The notes under the pieces are model-generated. The model ran no database searches and was not told where the DNA came from. It saw only the letters and a program-made list of their open reading frames with translations. The translations under genes and the position numbers were made by a program. From assembly GCA_934047225.1 (NCBI GenBank), contig OW203992.1, forward strand, positions 16,419,501 to 16,483,500: a stretch of 64,000 nt of DNA. The letters run 5' to 3'. Positions 32,977 to 43,789 of this stretch are shown in pieces. Source of the stretch: Ypsolopha sequella (lineage: Eukaryota > Arthropoda > Insecta > Lepidoptera > Ypsolophidae). Positions within the stretch are counted from its first letter, which is position 1. Each line of letters opens with the position of its first letter.

Positions 32977-35949
32977 ATAATTTATTAACAAAATAGCTAA
33001 TAGTGGTAAATTAAAGTTCATGGTTGAATTAAATTAAAGGCACTACCTAACTAAACAATAAAATGGCAGTAAATGGAATATTGGTTATGTTTTTTTTTTA
33101 GAATGAGTATAGAAGAAAAAGGTTGCGCAAATATATGCAATATTTAGTTTACACGTCCATTAGACGAAAATTGTTTACGCTTTCATCCAATAACAGATTC
33201 AGGGAGTGAAATGTAGCTCATCATCAGATTTCTGCTATTTCCGGCCAGTGAATCATAAGTTAATCATTGCCTCTGACCTGACGGTTCATTCATCATCTGA
33301 GTTTTATAGAGCGTTTACCTCTAATAGCTCCTATGGCCAAATTTGCCCAACAATTCACATGATTAATCGCGCGGCCAAGATACGTGCGTGCACTATAATT
33401 TAGTTATTTTGAAGTTGCGGGTTTTTAATTGGTGCAATCATTCTTACGTTAAGAAAACCGGTGAGGCATTAGGCAGTGATTCGCAGGTGACGTTTAGTTT
33501 TTAACGGTTTGCTGATGACCGTCGTGCGTTCGCCATTCGGACTTCTAGATCATTCGTGTTATTTGATTACACGTGCCATTGCCAAAGCAGATGAGATGGG
33601 CGGACAGACATTAAACGTCGTCACACCTCATCATCGCAAGAAAGTTTACTAACATTTTGATATGGTTACACACTCAAAGCGTGAATGTATTGACCCGAAT
33701 GTAAACAGGGAAAATAAAATATTTGATTTACCGCTCTTTTCGCGTTCTTAATGATATAAGTGGATCGTAAGTTCATGCACATCTTCTATCTAAGACAGAT
33801 ATTATAAACGATGTGATGAAGAATATAAACCGACTGCGATACAAATTATCATATGCGGTGATTTGGCCTGCATGGGGTCGACACCCACTGGTACAATTTG
33901 ATTCTTTAAAGCGCTGTGGGATATTATTTTTGAGTTTATCTTTAATTCGAATTTTATTTTAATGTTATTATTTGTTTGTGCAGCCGGTCTAGTGAACTTT
34001 TACGAGCGTTCTTGCATTCTGAGAGGGGAGAAGGCTCACAGAAGTATTTTTCGTTGAATGATGGAATCACGTGCGCGGCTACATTTTAAAAACTGGTGGG
34101 CTTATTTTTTGTAGATAATAAGCACGAAGTTATTGCTCCGTGATAATAGGGCACTTTACGTGCAGTGTAGGGGCTTGTGGACTGCTCTACAATTAACTGT
34201 GAGAACATATTCGCGGCTAGTAACGTGACGGACAAGTGGACAATGAGTATTGTCATGTCAAATATGTTGTAAGTTCACTACACACACTTGCGTTTGTATT
34301 GCATTACGAGCACTAATGTTTATTCAGAGGTAAACGACTGGACAAGTTTGACATGAACGTCTTTGCTGCTTTGCTTACAACACCGGTATTTTGACCTTTT
34401 ATGCCGGCACGTCCAAGACTCTTCGTGCTGCAAAGGTTTGCATGCTTGTTACATGCTTTTAATGCAAGTTAAACCATGTTTTCCTTTAAGAAAGTAGCTA
34501 ACAAAGATCTCCCTTCATTGTAAATATCGATAGTTGGCAAGTGTTTCCTAATGAAATGTTAGAGCCAGTTAGCTCGGAGAATGTACATTGTTTAACAGCA
34601 AATCCTCGGTGGAAGTATCGAGGTTGAGCCAAGTAACACTGCAGTGGAGTACATACAAGTAGCGTAGCAAACTCCTAATGAAATTACCTGCAGACAATTC
34701 GATTCGTGACCCGCGTCTCCCGCTCCCCTCCTACCACCCTCCGGTCCCATTCAGCAGGGTTCCTCCACGACTCCACGACTATCTTCACCGCAATCACAGC
34801 CTCTGATGAAATTGCACTTTATTTGCGTGCACGTTGCAGCCTCCTACCAGTATGCAAGTTCTCACGCCTCTACTCGCCTATTACAATACCACCCAATGAA
34901 GAGTTGGCCGGCCTCTTCACGAATCGTTCGATCGTTATCTCGTACCTTAATAACCCTTCGACACATCGGTGCATGCATCACGCTGAAGATATCATTTAAA
35001 AATCTATTTGCGCCACATTATTACAATTATAATCCGTTGCATTTTCGCCGTGTCATCGCGCTAAGCTCTCACGCGGGAGAGAGCCACTAAGTCCGAGTTG
35101 AAATAGAAGTAGATTCATTTTGAGTGTCATGTTTTTTTTTCTGTAGGCCGGGAGCTCGGTCCGGAACGCAAACGGAACGAGGCTGCGCATAGGAACGTGT
35201 TTAATCGTCGATGCTGGCGATGCAATGTTGTGGGTTGATCCCATCCTGCGTTTGAAGTGAGATGGGAGATACAAAAAGCTCATCGTAGAAAGGGATGACG
35301 ACGCAGCTTTTGATATCATAATTAAGCTCCAAACGATACAGCGGCTGAGGGGTGTGAATACAAAATGTTTATCTTATACGTGGTCATAAAGTCATAAATG
35401 AAGATGATTCCACACGGTTTGGGTATTAAATCATCAGATGACGGCTTTCCTTTATAAAAAGCTTTTATATTAGAGCCTTTCGAATAATTTTATAGGCTTA
35501 GGCTTTTTCATAATAAGGCGGTGCCAAGCAATCATAACCTTGTTTACAATCCATTTCCCTGTGAAGGTAGATGGAATAGAGTGATTTGCTTGCGGTGTGG
35601 TGTCCATTGATACTGGGTCGGAATTCGATTCCAAGTGCTGTCAGCGGCTGCGGTAAACCCTTCCGTTGTCAGCACCCGGTTAAACTTTAATTGAACGGAA
35701 CTGTGATGGTTGACAATAATTAAACTGAATATGCACAAACAATATTTTATGAAGCAACTATACATGCAAAAATAATGCGGATGCATGCTACTTCTGTAAT
35801 ATTTATGGATATAACGAATGGGAATTCCAAAGTAAATAAAACCCAGAAGATGCGCCTTGGGATAAAGTTACCCATGTATCATTTTCTAGTTTTACTCGTA
35901 CGTGGCAGAGATCTTTGGATAAAGTGGACGTGGTGGCGTGGCATAAAGC
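32977..35949 (+). other. intron DNA, nothing recognised
   Basis: About 3 kb. Plus-strand frames of 94-97 codons at 34706-35090 overlap in two registers within a pyrimidine-rich GC-richer patch. They have no recognisable domain and are not supported as genes. Confidence 0.35.
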
Positions 35950-36785
35950 TAATAAAAAAATCGGCTAAGTGCGAGTAGGACTCGCGCACAGAGGGTTCCG
36001 TACCACCACACAATACGGGTACATAACCCTAAAAATATGATGGTATATTAAAATAACAGCAATATAGATGCCGAAGTAACATCATGGCGACAAAAAACAA
36101 GGTGCTAAAATAAAATGGTACTGCCTGATAAACAAGTCGGCATTATCTGAGTACGGAACCTATGTTTTTATTATTTGTTGTTTTAGTATAGAGCATTGAA
36201 ATATGAATAAATAGGTACGTATAGAGCAGTGACGTGCACAGAACTTTTTGCTGGAAAAGCAAACAATTGGTCAAGAACAACAATAAAAAAAATATGAATA
36301 AATTTAAATATCACTTTGAAAAAAAAAAATTTGTATGCCGCCAGGGTAGACAATGTCTACCCTAGAGTGAAAATTTTCTATACAAACTTTTTTTTTTCAA
36401 AGTGATATTAAAAAATTTTCATATTTTTTTTATTGTTGTTCTTGACCAATTGTTTGCTTTTCCAGCAAAAAGTTCTGTGCACGCCACTGGTATAGAGTGT
36501 ATAAGTCAGTGTGATCAAATTTTAATCTTGCATGTATTACGGTTTTTAGCTAAAGCTGGAACGTTAAAAAGTGATATTTTTTGAGGTTTTTGTATCGAAA
36601 ATATGGGTTTTTGAACTTTTACTACTTGATAATAAAGGCTAAAAACCAAAAAATTAGACTGGCTCCCTATTATGGTCGCCTAGAGTCTAGACTCACTCTA
36701 GACCTATGTGAGTGTGACAGACGGACAGCGGAGGTTTAGTATAGGATCCCGTTTGGCGCCTTCTTTGGGTACGGAACTCTAAACA
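35950..36785 (+). repeat. CAAGTGCGAGT/GGTTCCGTA repeat, interrupted by an hAT MITE
   Basis: It begins AAATCGGCTAAGTGCGAGTA, then GACTCGCGCACAGAGGGTTC. Its end reads GACAGACGGACAGCGGAGGT, then TATAGGATCCCGTTTGGCGC and TTTGGGTACGGAACTCTAAA. The MITE at 36227-36489 lies within. Confidence 0.6.
36227..36489. mobile_element. hAT-type MITE with perfect 8-bp target duplication
   Basis: The direct repeat GTATAGAG flanks the unit exactly (36219-36226 and 36490-36497). Ends are CAGTGACGTGCACAGAAC and GTTCTGTGCACGCCACTG. The whole 263 bp is one hairpin with arms of about 110 bp (AAAAAGCAAACAATTGGTC-type text on both sides) around a small loop containing GGTAGACAATGTCTACC. The CAGTG start and 8-bp duplication are hAT hallmarks. 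No coding. Confidence 0.85.
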
Positions 36786-36853
36786 CAAACTCATGTTTTC
36801 TAATTTTAAACTTTTCCAGTTATGAGAACAAAACTGGAATCAAACATAATGGT

Positions 36854-37269
36854 TAAGACGATATGTAAAAGTTTTAGCGTCCCTGTTACTCCATATGCTA
36901 AAAAACCTTCAGTGCGAGAGGGACGGATTCGTGGAAAATTTGCAAAAAGTCGGTTTATTATTAATATAAAATGTACTAAAGTTGCTATCAAAATTTCGTT
37001 TAACCAGGTCCTAGATATTGTTAAAACCCACCTTATTAAATATAATTGCAGTCTATATGTCATTCTGAATTGTCAAACCAGGAGAATTGGTGTCGAAAAA
37101 GACTTGATTTCATCATCGAGCCGAATTTCTCCCATCGCGTTTCTGTTTTAACAGATCCCTAGAAAAAGATCCCAAAAATAATATACTATTTTATCAAAAT
37201 AATACACTATTTACTGAAGTAGATATGCACGTTCTAAAAGTGTCGATTTTTTTTTCTGTAGCGCCTTAA
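36854..37269 (+). mobile_element. TTAA-flanked MITE, family P3 copy 2
   Basis: TTAA at 36854-36857 and 37266-37269. The ends GACGATATGTAAAAG and CTGTAGCGCC are inverted-repeat-like. At 416 bp it is similar in length and content to the copy at 24055-24478 (GTTACTCC, AAAAAGTCGGTTTATTATTA, AAAACCCACC, CATCGCGTTTCTG). The 109-codon frame over it is not conserved between copies, so it is not a gene. Confidence 0.75.
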
Positions 37270-37611
37270 ATGATAACATGTATGTATAGCTATGATAACA
37301 TGACGTATGTATAGCTTAATTATTTTTATTTATTTATTTTATTTATTTATTAGGTTTGCCAACAGATATTACACTATGACATATGTATAAAAATTAGCTT
37401 TAACAATTTAAATTAGAGTGCATACCCAATAACAGGCAGACACAACATACTTAGTTAAACAATAATAGTATTTTTGCTACATAAGTGAAACATGTTTCGC
37501 AAAACGTAAAACTGTTAAAAACTAATTAAAATTAAGGTTAAAAAAAAACAAAACAATACAATGAGAAAAGAAATAATACTAAAACAAAATCTTAACAAAA
37601 AAAGTACAAAA

Positions 37612-39799
37612 TTAAATTATTTCTATCAGAGACAATAGATTCTGTTTGTAAACTCTGAAAGACTGAGAAAAAATATAAATTTGGGCATCATGCAAAGCAA
37701 GTGTATTAAAAGAACGACAAATTCTATTAAGAATGCTATAATGGCCAAGATTAGTCCTTGACTTTACCAAGCCAAAAAGACGAAGTTTATTTAATCGACA
37801 AGGTACCCTAGGTGTATGTATCTTTATTTTGTCTAATAGTTGTGGACAATCAACGAGCCCTCTTAATATTTTATACAGTAGTAAATTGTCAGCCAACCAT
37901 CGGCGATCCTTGAGTGAAATCAAATTAAAATATAAGAGCCTGTCGGTATAGGAATGCAATTCCTTTGTTTTTTTTTTGGTGGACACATAAGAAAAATATA
38001 AAACGCTTTTGAATGCGTTCAATCCGTTTAATGTGACAGGCGTAGTGAGGGTTCCATACATTAGAGCAGTATTCAAGCAAACTACGGACAAGAGCATTGT
38101 AAACAACTATTAAAGCTGCAATATTCTTAAATCCCTTGCAATTGCGCCACAAAAACCCAAGCATCTTATAAGCTTTTTTAATAACTTGATCTAAATGTTG
38201 ATTAAAATATAGTTTTTTGTCAAGAATTACACCAAGATCTCTGATCATGTCAACTTCTTCGAGGGTATAACCATTAATGTTGTAAGAGGTAGGCAAAATA
38301 ATTCTTTTCCTTGTAAATTTTATATGCTTACATTTTTGTATATTTAAGGGCAATTTATTTAGAGTAGACCAAAGTGCAATTTGATCTATATCCTTTTGTA
38401 AAAGCAAGGCATCAGACAGATTGTCAATTTTTTTATACATTTTAAGATCATCCGCAAAAAAAGAGAATTTTGAGTATAGTATTTCCTCTGCCAAATCATT
38501 TATGAAGGCTAAAAATAAAATAGGACCTAAATACGACCCCTGTGGCACTCCTGATGTTGTCAAAAAGGTCTCAGATTCATATCCACAGACAATAACTTTT
38601 TGTTTTCTATGAATAAGATATGAAGATAACCAATCAAGTAATTTCCCATGTATTCCAAGACGAGAGAGCTTATTTAACAGGGTAACATGATCCACTCGAT
38701 CGAAAGCTTTACTGAAATCTGTGTATATTGCATCAACCTGTGCTCCTTCGTCGACAAGAGTTTGCAAATCAGATATATAACTTGTAAGGTTTGTACAAGT
38801 AGACATCCCGTTACGAAAGCCATGTTGATTCGGAGTGAGAACTTGTTTGAAATGGGTAGACAGTGCTGGACATATTAAAGATTCGAGTACTTTGCCAGGA
38901 ATACATAAAAGTGATATTGGTCTATATTCTTCTATATTGTCGATTTTACTGTTTTTAGGAATTGGAATGACGTTAGCCAATTTCCAAGCGGTAGGAAAAG
39001 ATCCAGTAGCTAGAGATTTATTGAAAATAATCTGAAGAGGATAAGAGAGATTGTGAGCACAGTTCTTAAAAAATATGGCCGGTATATTGTCAGGGCCAGC
39101 CCCTAAGTTAGCGTCAAGTTTTCCTAAAGCTGTTTCTATCAGGTATGAACTTGTTGTGAAATTACTAAAAATGTGGTTATTTAAAGTCTCTGGTTGGTCG
39201 TTTTTGCTGTCGGTTGAAGAAGTGTTGTCATTATTAACGTAGACAGAAGAAAAGTGTTCAGCGAAGCTATTACATATTTTTGCTGGAGATGTGGCTATTT
39301 GGTCTTTGAGGTACATAACATTGGGAATAGTAGAGTTGTTCTTTCTTTTGCTTTTGATAAACGCCCAAAATGCTTTAATGTTATTACAATTAATAGAACT
39401 TTCAATTGATGCTAAATATTTGTTGTAACAAACTTTGATCAAATTATGACACCGCGTTCTTGCCTTTATGAAGTCAAGATTATCCAAGGGGTTTTTATAT
39501 TTCTTGAACTTTTTTCTATATTTCTCTTTTTCTTTTATAACGCGTATAAGATCTGGTGTGTACCAAGAAGGATATTTACCACTTTGAAGTTTAGAAAGAG
39601 GAACTGATTTTTTAATTACTGCATTTATTTTGGTATAGAAGAGGTCAACCATATCATTAACATCAGTTAAGGAATCAAAATTCAGGGGCCAATCAATACT
39701 TTCTAATTCTCTGTTAACTTCAGCGTAGTTTGCTTTGAAGAAATTATATTTTTCGACACAATTTTTCTCCAGAAAATTAGGTAGTGGGAATTCAAAGGA
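37612..39799 (-). pseudogene. LINE ORF2, reverse transcriptase part (frameshifted)
   Basis: It converts element RNA into DNA at the nicked target. Read from 39799 downward the frame is open without an ATG: FEFPLPNFLEKNCVEKYNFF, then YPSWYTPDLIRVIKEKEKYR. Reverse-transcriptase motifs follow: TDFSKAFDRVDH (motif A), SGVPQGSYLGPILF (motif B) and FFADDLKMYK (motif C, FADD type). Near 37970 the frame breaks in a ten-base homopolymer; the C-terminal part continues in another frame to 37612 (RRWLADNLLLYKILRGLVDC, then DKIKIHTPRVPCR). The catalytic aspartates are intact. One indel plus the upstream insertion makes it non-functional. Clade assignment between Jockey and CR1 relatives is uncertain. Confidence 0.88.
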
Positions 39800-39938
39800 T
39801 TTTTATTTATTTATTTATTTATTACACTTATGTACATTTACAGAATACATAAAAACAGGACACTTAAAAACATTTATACTGTACAAAGGCGGCACTTATT
39901 GCTAATAGCAATATCTACCAGGCAACCTTTGGGTGAAA
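39800..39938 (-). mobile_element. LINE 3'-end fragment inserted inside another LINE
   Basis: A (TTTA)n run at 39801-39825, then CTGTACAAAGGCGGCACTTA, AATATCTACCAGGCAACCTT. The left A/T-rich tail shows minus orientation. It lies exactly between the two parts of ORF2: the endonuclease frame runs into it (ending RLPGRYCY) and the reverse transcriptase frame emerges on the other side. It is the same family as 2947, 25438 and 53524. Confidence 0.75.
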
Positions 39939-40717
39939 GACAAGGTGAGAAAAATAACAAATAGAGATATATGCATTGGAGGATGAAGTTGGTCGATCTT
40001 TGATAACGGTTCAGCTATTTGAGTTATTATGTTTGAATTACGTGAGAGGACTAGGTCAAGTATTTTACCCTTGTTGTTACGAATCGCGTTAAATTGGCAT
40101 AATTCATGTAAGCTTAAGAAGTCTATAAGGGTTTGTTCTAACGCTGAGTTTGAGCAAGAAGGGACTGTGACTGAAGAACAGATTGCTAGGGAATCTTTTA
40201 GTGTCCAATTTATACTAGAAAGATTGTAATCTCCGACTATAAGCGTATCAGAATTATCTAATGAAGATAAAGCATGGGAGAGTGAATGCAGATAGTTTTC
40301 TAGTGTTTTTATGTCTAATGGTGGAGGAATGTAGACTGCACATATAGTTAAGCACCTGGCAACATTATTATGTCTACTTGTGATAGAAACCCAAAGGTCT
40401 TCGTTACTACTTTCAAATTTAAATAATCTAGAAGATGCGAGTTTTTTTGAGACTGCTATTAACACTCCACCACCATCACTTTTATTGCTAGTTAATTCAT
40501 CACGATCCCGACGATAAATAATGAATTTTTCATTCAGAATTTCAGCGTCAAAAACGCTATTATTTAGCCAGGTCTCAGTTAGTATTATGACATCGTAATC
40601 ACAATTAAGACTAGACAGATACAATTCTTGTAATTTACCACGAATACTTCTAGTATTTTGATAATAAATTTTCAGACTTAGCTCTTTTAAAACAAGGCAG
40701 ATTACAAAGGCATGCAA
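39939..40717 (-). pseudogene. LINE ORF2, apurinic-like endonuclease part
   Basis: The N-terminal domain of the same ORF2, which nicks genomic DNA to prime reverse transcription. Visible motifs are KIYYQNTRSIRGK near the start (catalytic Asn), VIILTETWL (catalytic Glu), VYIPPPLD, and IVGDYNLSSINW (Asp-x-Asn). The final motif reads IDQLHPPMHI where active relatives usually have Asp-His, so this copy may have decayed here too. The frame is cut off by the inserted LINE tail at 39938. A TTG lies at 40715-40717 and a stop about 10 bp upstream, so the true start is unclear. Confidence 0.85.
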
Positions 40718-40744
40718 AAAGCAATATTAATTAAAATTAATTAA

Positions 40745-41521
40745 TTAGCTAGGCAGTAGTTTTTTCAACACATCGCTACTAAAAACCCAAATTATTGGGG
40801 AGTTGTCTTCTTTTCGTAACAAAATGCGACCGTTACGAATCCACAGATGTTTGTACTGATGCTCTTTTTTGAAGGCTCTAGCTTGAGCATGTAAGGCACG
40901 ATTTGAAAAAGAAAGATGCTCGCCTATATATATTGCTTGTTTGTCACCTGCTATGCCCAAATGCGACGTGTTCAGCTTATCAGTAAGATTCGATTTGTTG
41001 AACTTTAGGCAAGATGAAATCATTGTGTCTCTAAGACGAGGAGAGGAGAGCTTAACTATCACCGATCTGGGCCTGGGTGATTTCGGGTTTTGTTTGGCAA
41101 CTCTCGAGCAGGATAAGACGTTTGCTTCTTCAAGTGGACAAAAAACAACTTTACTCATCTGCAATACCGTAGCAACCAAGTTCTCTCCAGAGTGCTCGGG
41201 AAGACACTGAATTTCAATATTACATTCCCTAGCATGCTGATCAATCTGGTTCATTCTGTATGTGAGATCTTTAATCTCTGACTGCATTAGGACGGTGAGA
41301 TCACGCAGTTCTTTCGTTTCAGATTTCAGTGCCGTGTTTTCTTTAGAAATTTCTTCATATTTGCTTGAGATGAATTCAAGTGATTTTACCAAATCGGGAA
41401 TCATTTTTAATTCCGATCGTACGGGTTCCATGGAACTTTCAATATTTTTTTTGATTATGTCTCTTATTAGATTTCCCATTTTGGATAGCAATGTGGTCTC
41501 AAACTGCTCGAGGCGGGACTG
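40745..41521 (-). pseudogene. LINE ORF1 (nucleic-acid-binding, coiled coil), N-terminus missing
   Basis: ORF1 of the same element, the RNA-binding chaperone. It opens inside a coiled coil (SRLEQFETTLLSKMGNLI, then KENTALKSETKELRDL), followed by a RNA-binding-like region (QHARECNIEIQCLPEHSGEN, CSRVAKQNPKSPRPRSVIVK, ARAFKKEHQYKHLWIRNGRI). It ends with a stop at 40745, 28 bp before the ORF2 frame. Relatives usually have a zinc-finger/PHD N-terminus; here the frame runs into unrelated DNA past 41521, marking the 5' truncation. The first ATG is at 41479. Confidence 0.8.
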
Positions 41522-41539
41522 AAATGAAATGAAAAATTA

Positions 41540-42338
41540 TATATATTTAAGCTTGTAATAAATTATTTTCGCAGTAAGAAAAATCTTACAACAAAAGTGA
41601 CCATTATGTATTAATTACTTATGAAATTGGCGTTTTGTATGAAGAATTTGAAGGAAACTCAATTTTCAGTAATAACACTTTTGCTTTTTTTTAGGAATGA
41701 CTAATACAAAATTTTATAATGTCTTTTGTGTATGAATGAGATAACATTAAGCTAACAGTAACATTAATTTAATTTTTGAATAGTATCAGCTGTAAAAAAT
41801 CATCACGAATCTTATCATGGATATGGGTGGCATTTAGGACGAACTGTTTTTGATGGTTTAATTGTAGTTATCAAACTGAAAATAAAAACAAAATTTTATA
41901 CGTAGATATAAAACCTTGAAATCAACTTTCAAACAAAAAACAATTAATGTACTGAATTACAGGAATTATGAACTCATGAACCTGAAAGAAAATTTCGCCA
42001 ATTTCATAGGTATATGTTAAAGAAATCTATTAAAATACGTTAAAGTTATCATACCAGCTCAAATAAGTCACGTTTCTTACCACAATAGAGGTGATAAAAG
42101 TAATAATAAAACGGCTTTTCTGTGTTATGATATGAACATATATTCTTTGAGCAATGGTCTTCCATGCCATAACGCTCTCAAGAGAGTATCCAGAAACCGT
42201 TGCGTTATCTTTAGAACTGTAATAAAAAGGCCATAATGCAACCATTTGAACTATATTATAGTTTTCTATAAGTGAAACATACACATTTTCTAAATCAAGT
42301 AGGTATGTAAACCCAGAATCAAAAATGATAGAACTCGC
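41540..42338 (+). other. intron DNA, nothing recognised
   Basis: AT-rich DNA between the LINE truncation point and the P4 element. An 84-codon minus-strand frame (42030-42284) has no recognisable motif. Confidence 0.35.
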
Positions 42339-42982
42339 TTAAGGCGTATGACCACGCTAAATAAGCAACTCGATGTGTGTCGGTACAAATATCAACGGAA
42401 ACGACATTGAAATAATGTTCATTTTAGCGTGCCTTGAAAAGTGGCTGTTACGACAACCACTGCGTCTCCGGCTAGCGCAAAATAGGAGAAAATAATACTT
42501 TTCACATGGACGCCATGAACGGAAAAAAATTTTTGAGTTTAAATTTTTTAGATCTAAAAATTTCCTATAATTTGGTGAAATAATAATTAAAATCGCTTTA
42601 GGCGTTTGGAAGGAGTAAGAGAATTATTGTGTTAATCATGTGAAACTTTCGATGACTTTCGATTTTTTTTGTCAAAACTTACAATAGAAAAACAGTTTAT
42701 GAAACTTAAAATTTATTTTTGACTCTATAATAACACCGATTCGGCGCAACACAACTTGACTTAATTGACAGGACTTAATTTAAGTGTTCTGTCTTTTTCT
42801 TTCTGTATCGAAAAGACAAAGACGGGACGCTCAAAATAAGGTTAGTTTTGTTAGTTGTATTGCGCCGAATCGACACCAATGCCTATCATATATTTTTATG
42901 AAAGTTTTTGGACCACCCGTGTGGGAGAAGTAGGCCTTCAAAGACAGGTCCAAATTGCATTTGGCGTATCCATTGGCCTTAA
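42339..42982. mobile_element. TTAA-flanked MITE, family P4 copy 1, with nested MITE
   Basis: TTAA at 42339-42342 and 42979-42982. The inverted ends are GGCGTATGACCACGC and GGCGTATCCATTGGCC. It is almost identical to 52426-52910 over its whole length, but it carries an extra 159 bp (about 42729-42887). Its right TTAA lies inside a family R repeat. The short frame near the right end is shared by both copies only because the copies are recent. Confidence 0.8.
42729..42887. mobile_element. nested MITE with GATTCGGCGCAA ends
   Basis: Inverted ends GATTCGGCGCAACACAAC (left) and GTTGTATTGCGCCGAATC (right). It is absent from the otherwise matching element at 52426-52910, which reads straight through CTATAATGCCTATCATA. 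The comparison suggests a short duplication of AAT at the insertion site. Non-coding. Confidence 0.75.
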
Positions 42983-43410
42983 ATCGAAAGCCATTTCGAG
43001 ATTTTGGTTTAATAAGCCGTTTTTTAAAACTTGTGGTCAAAAAAACCACATGATGATGTATATTTTTACGAAAAAGCTGCAACTTCCGTTTGCCTTCGTG
43101 TGACGTCACTTGAGAAATGGCTGTTTAGAAATGTGTCCTTTGCTATCAAGACAAATTTATGATAATTTGCTTCCGACTGATTTGACAGATGAGTAGACTG
43201 ACAGAAACATACCACTTTTTTATAAGCAATCACACATCACTATCAGTGTAATGTCTAAAATTTTCAAGTGACGTCATATCCGACAATTCTTTAAAAAATC
43301 ATTAAAAAATAAAGTTAATTTATATACTAAAATAATGAAAAGTATGCCCTAAAATGGCGTATATCTTCTGAAAAATAAAAAACTTTTAGAAATTAAACTA
43401 TGGGAATTGT
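42983..43410 (+). repeat. dispersed repeat family R copy 2
   Basis: It contains CATTTCGAGATTTTGGTTTA, TTCGTGTGACGTCACTTGAG, TGTCCTTTGCTATCAAGACA, GACAGATGAGTAGACTGACA and TGGCGTATATCTTC in the order of the copies at 16395 and 50040 (inverted). Uninterrupted downstream of the P4 insertion. Confidence 0.65.
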
Positions 43411-43592
43411 GCGACTCTATAAACTTGTGGGGTAAAAAAGTAATACATCAGATACGGGAAATGATCTGATGTGATGAGTGTCGGTTGCAGATGATGTGCA
43501 TTAGGTATTGCTACCACTGCAAGTGTGGATTCTGAAAAAAGTCTGGCACTGTATATGTATAATTATTACATCCTAGGAATAGGAGAACATCA

Positions 43593-43789
43593 CCAGCCTG
43601 CGATTGCGGTGCCGAGGTGCAAAATGTGGACCACATCATCCGAGAATGCCCAACCCGAAAGTTTAATGGAAATATTTCTGACCTGTTCATCCTTACAGAA
43701 GACGCAGCTGAATGGCTAAAGACATCCCCAATAATATTATGAACGACTTGTAAACTTTTATAAGCCATACGATTAAATAAATAAAATCC
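43593..43789 (+). pseudogene. LINE reverse-transcriptase C-terminal zinc-knuckle relic and 3' tail
   Basis: The frame reads PACDCGAEVQNVDHIIRECP, then TRKFNGNISDLFILTEDAAE and WLKTSPIIL with a TGA at 43740-43742. Cys-x-Cys-x8-His-x4-Cys is the C-terminal zinc-knuckle of R1/Jockey/I-like reverse transcriptases. A short 3' UTR ends in AAATAAATAAAATCC near 43775-43789. All upstream coding is missing, so this is a 5'-truncated insertion on the plus strand. Confidence 0.7.

Larger units (their letters stand above)
37318..41521 (-). mobile_element. 5'-truncated Jockey/CR1-type LINE, inactive
   Basis: A non-LTR retrotransposon on the minus strand with ORF1 (41521-40745), endonuclease (40717-39939) and reverse transcriptase (39799-37612), then a 3' UTR ending in an (AATA)n tail at about 37355-37318. 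The 5' end is cut inside the ORF1 coiled coil near 41521. ORF2 is split by another LINE tail (39800-39938) and shifted in frame at a ten-T run (37968-37977). It is therefore dead but otherwise well preserved, suggesting fairly recent insertion into the cadherin intron. Confidence 0.85.

Noticed and set aside
34706..35090. Overlapping 94-97 codon plus-strand frames
   Set aside because: Two registers are open at once in a pyrimidine-rich patch, which argues for composition rather than coding.
36822..37151. 109-codon plus-strand gene
   Set aside because: It falls within the P3 MITE; the related copy at 24055 does not keep the frame.
37612..38106. Separate 164-codon minus-strand gene
   Set aside because: It is the C-terminus of the LINE reverse transcriptase displaced by a homopolymer frameshift, not an independent gene.
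42855..43103. Conserved small protein shared with 52807-53040
   Set aside because: The two frames match only because both lie in recent copies of the same TTAA-flanked MITE; outside the element they diverge at once.
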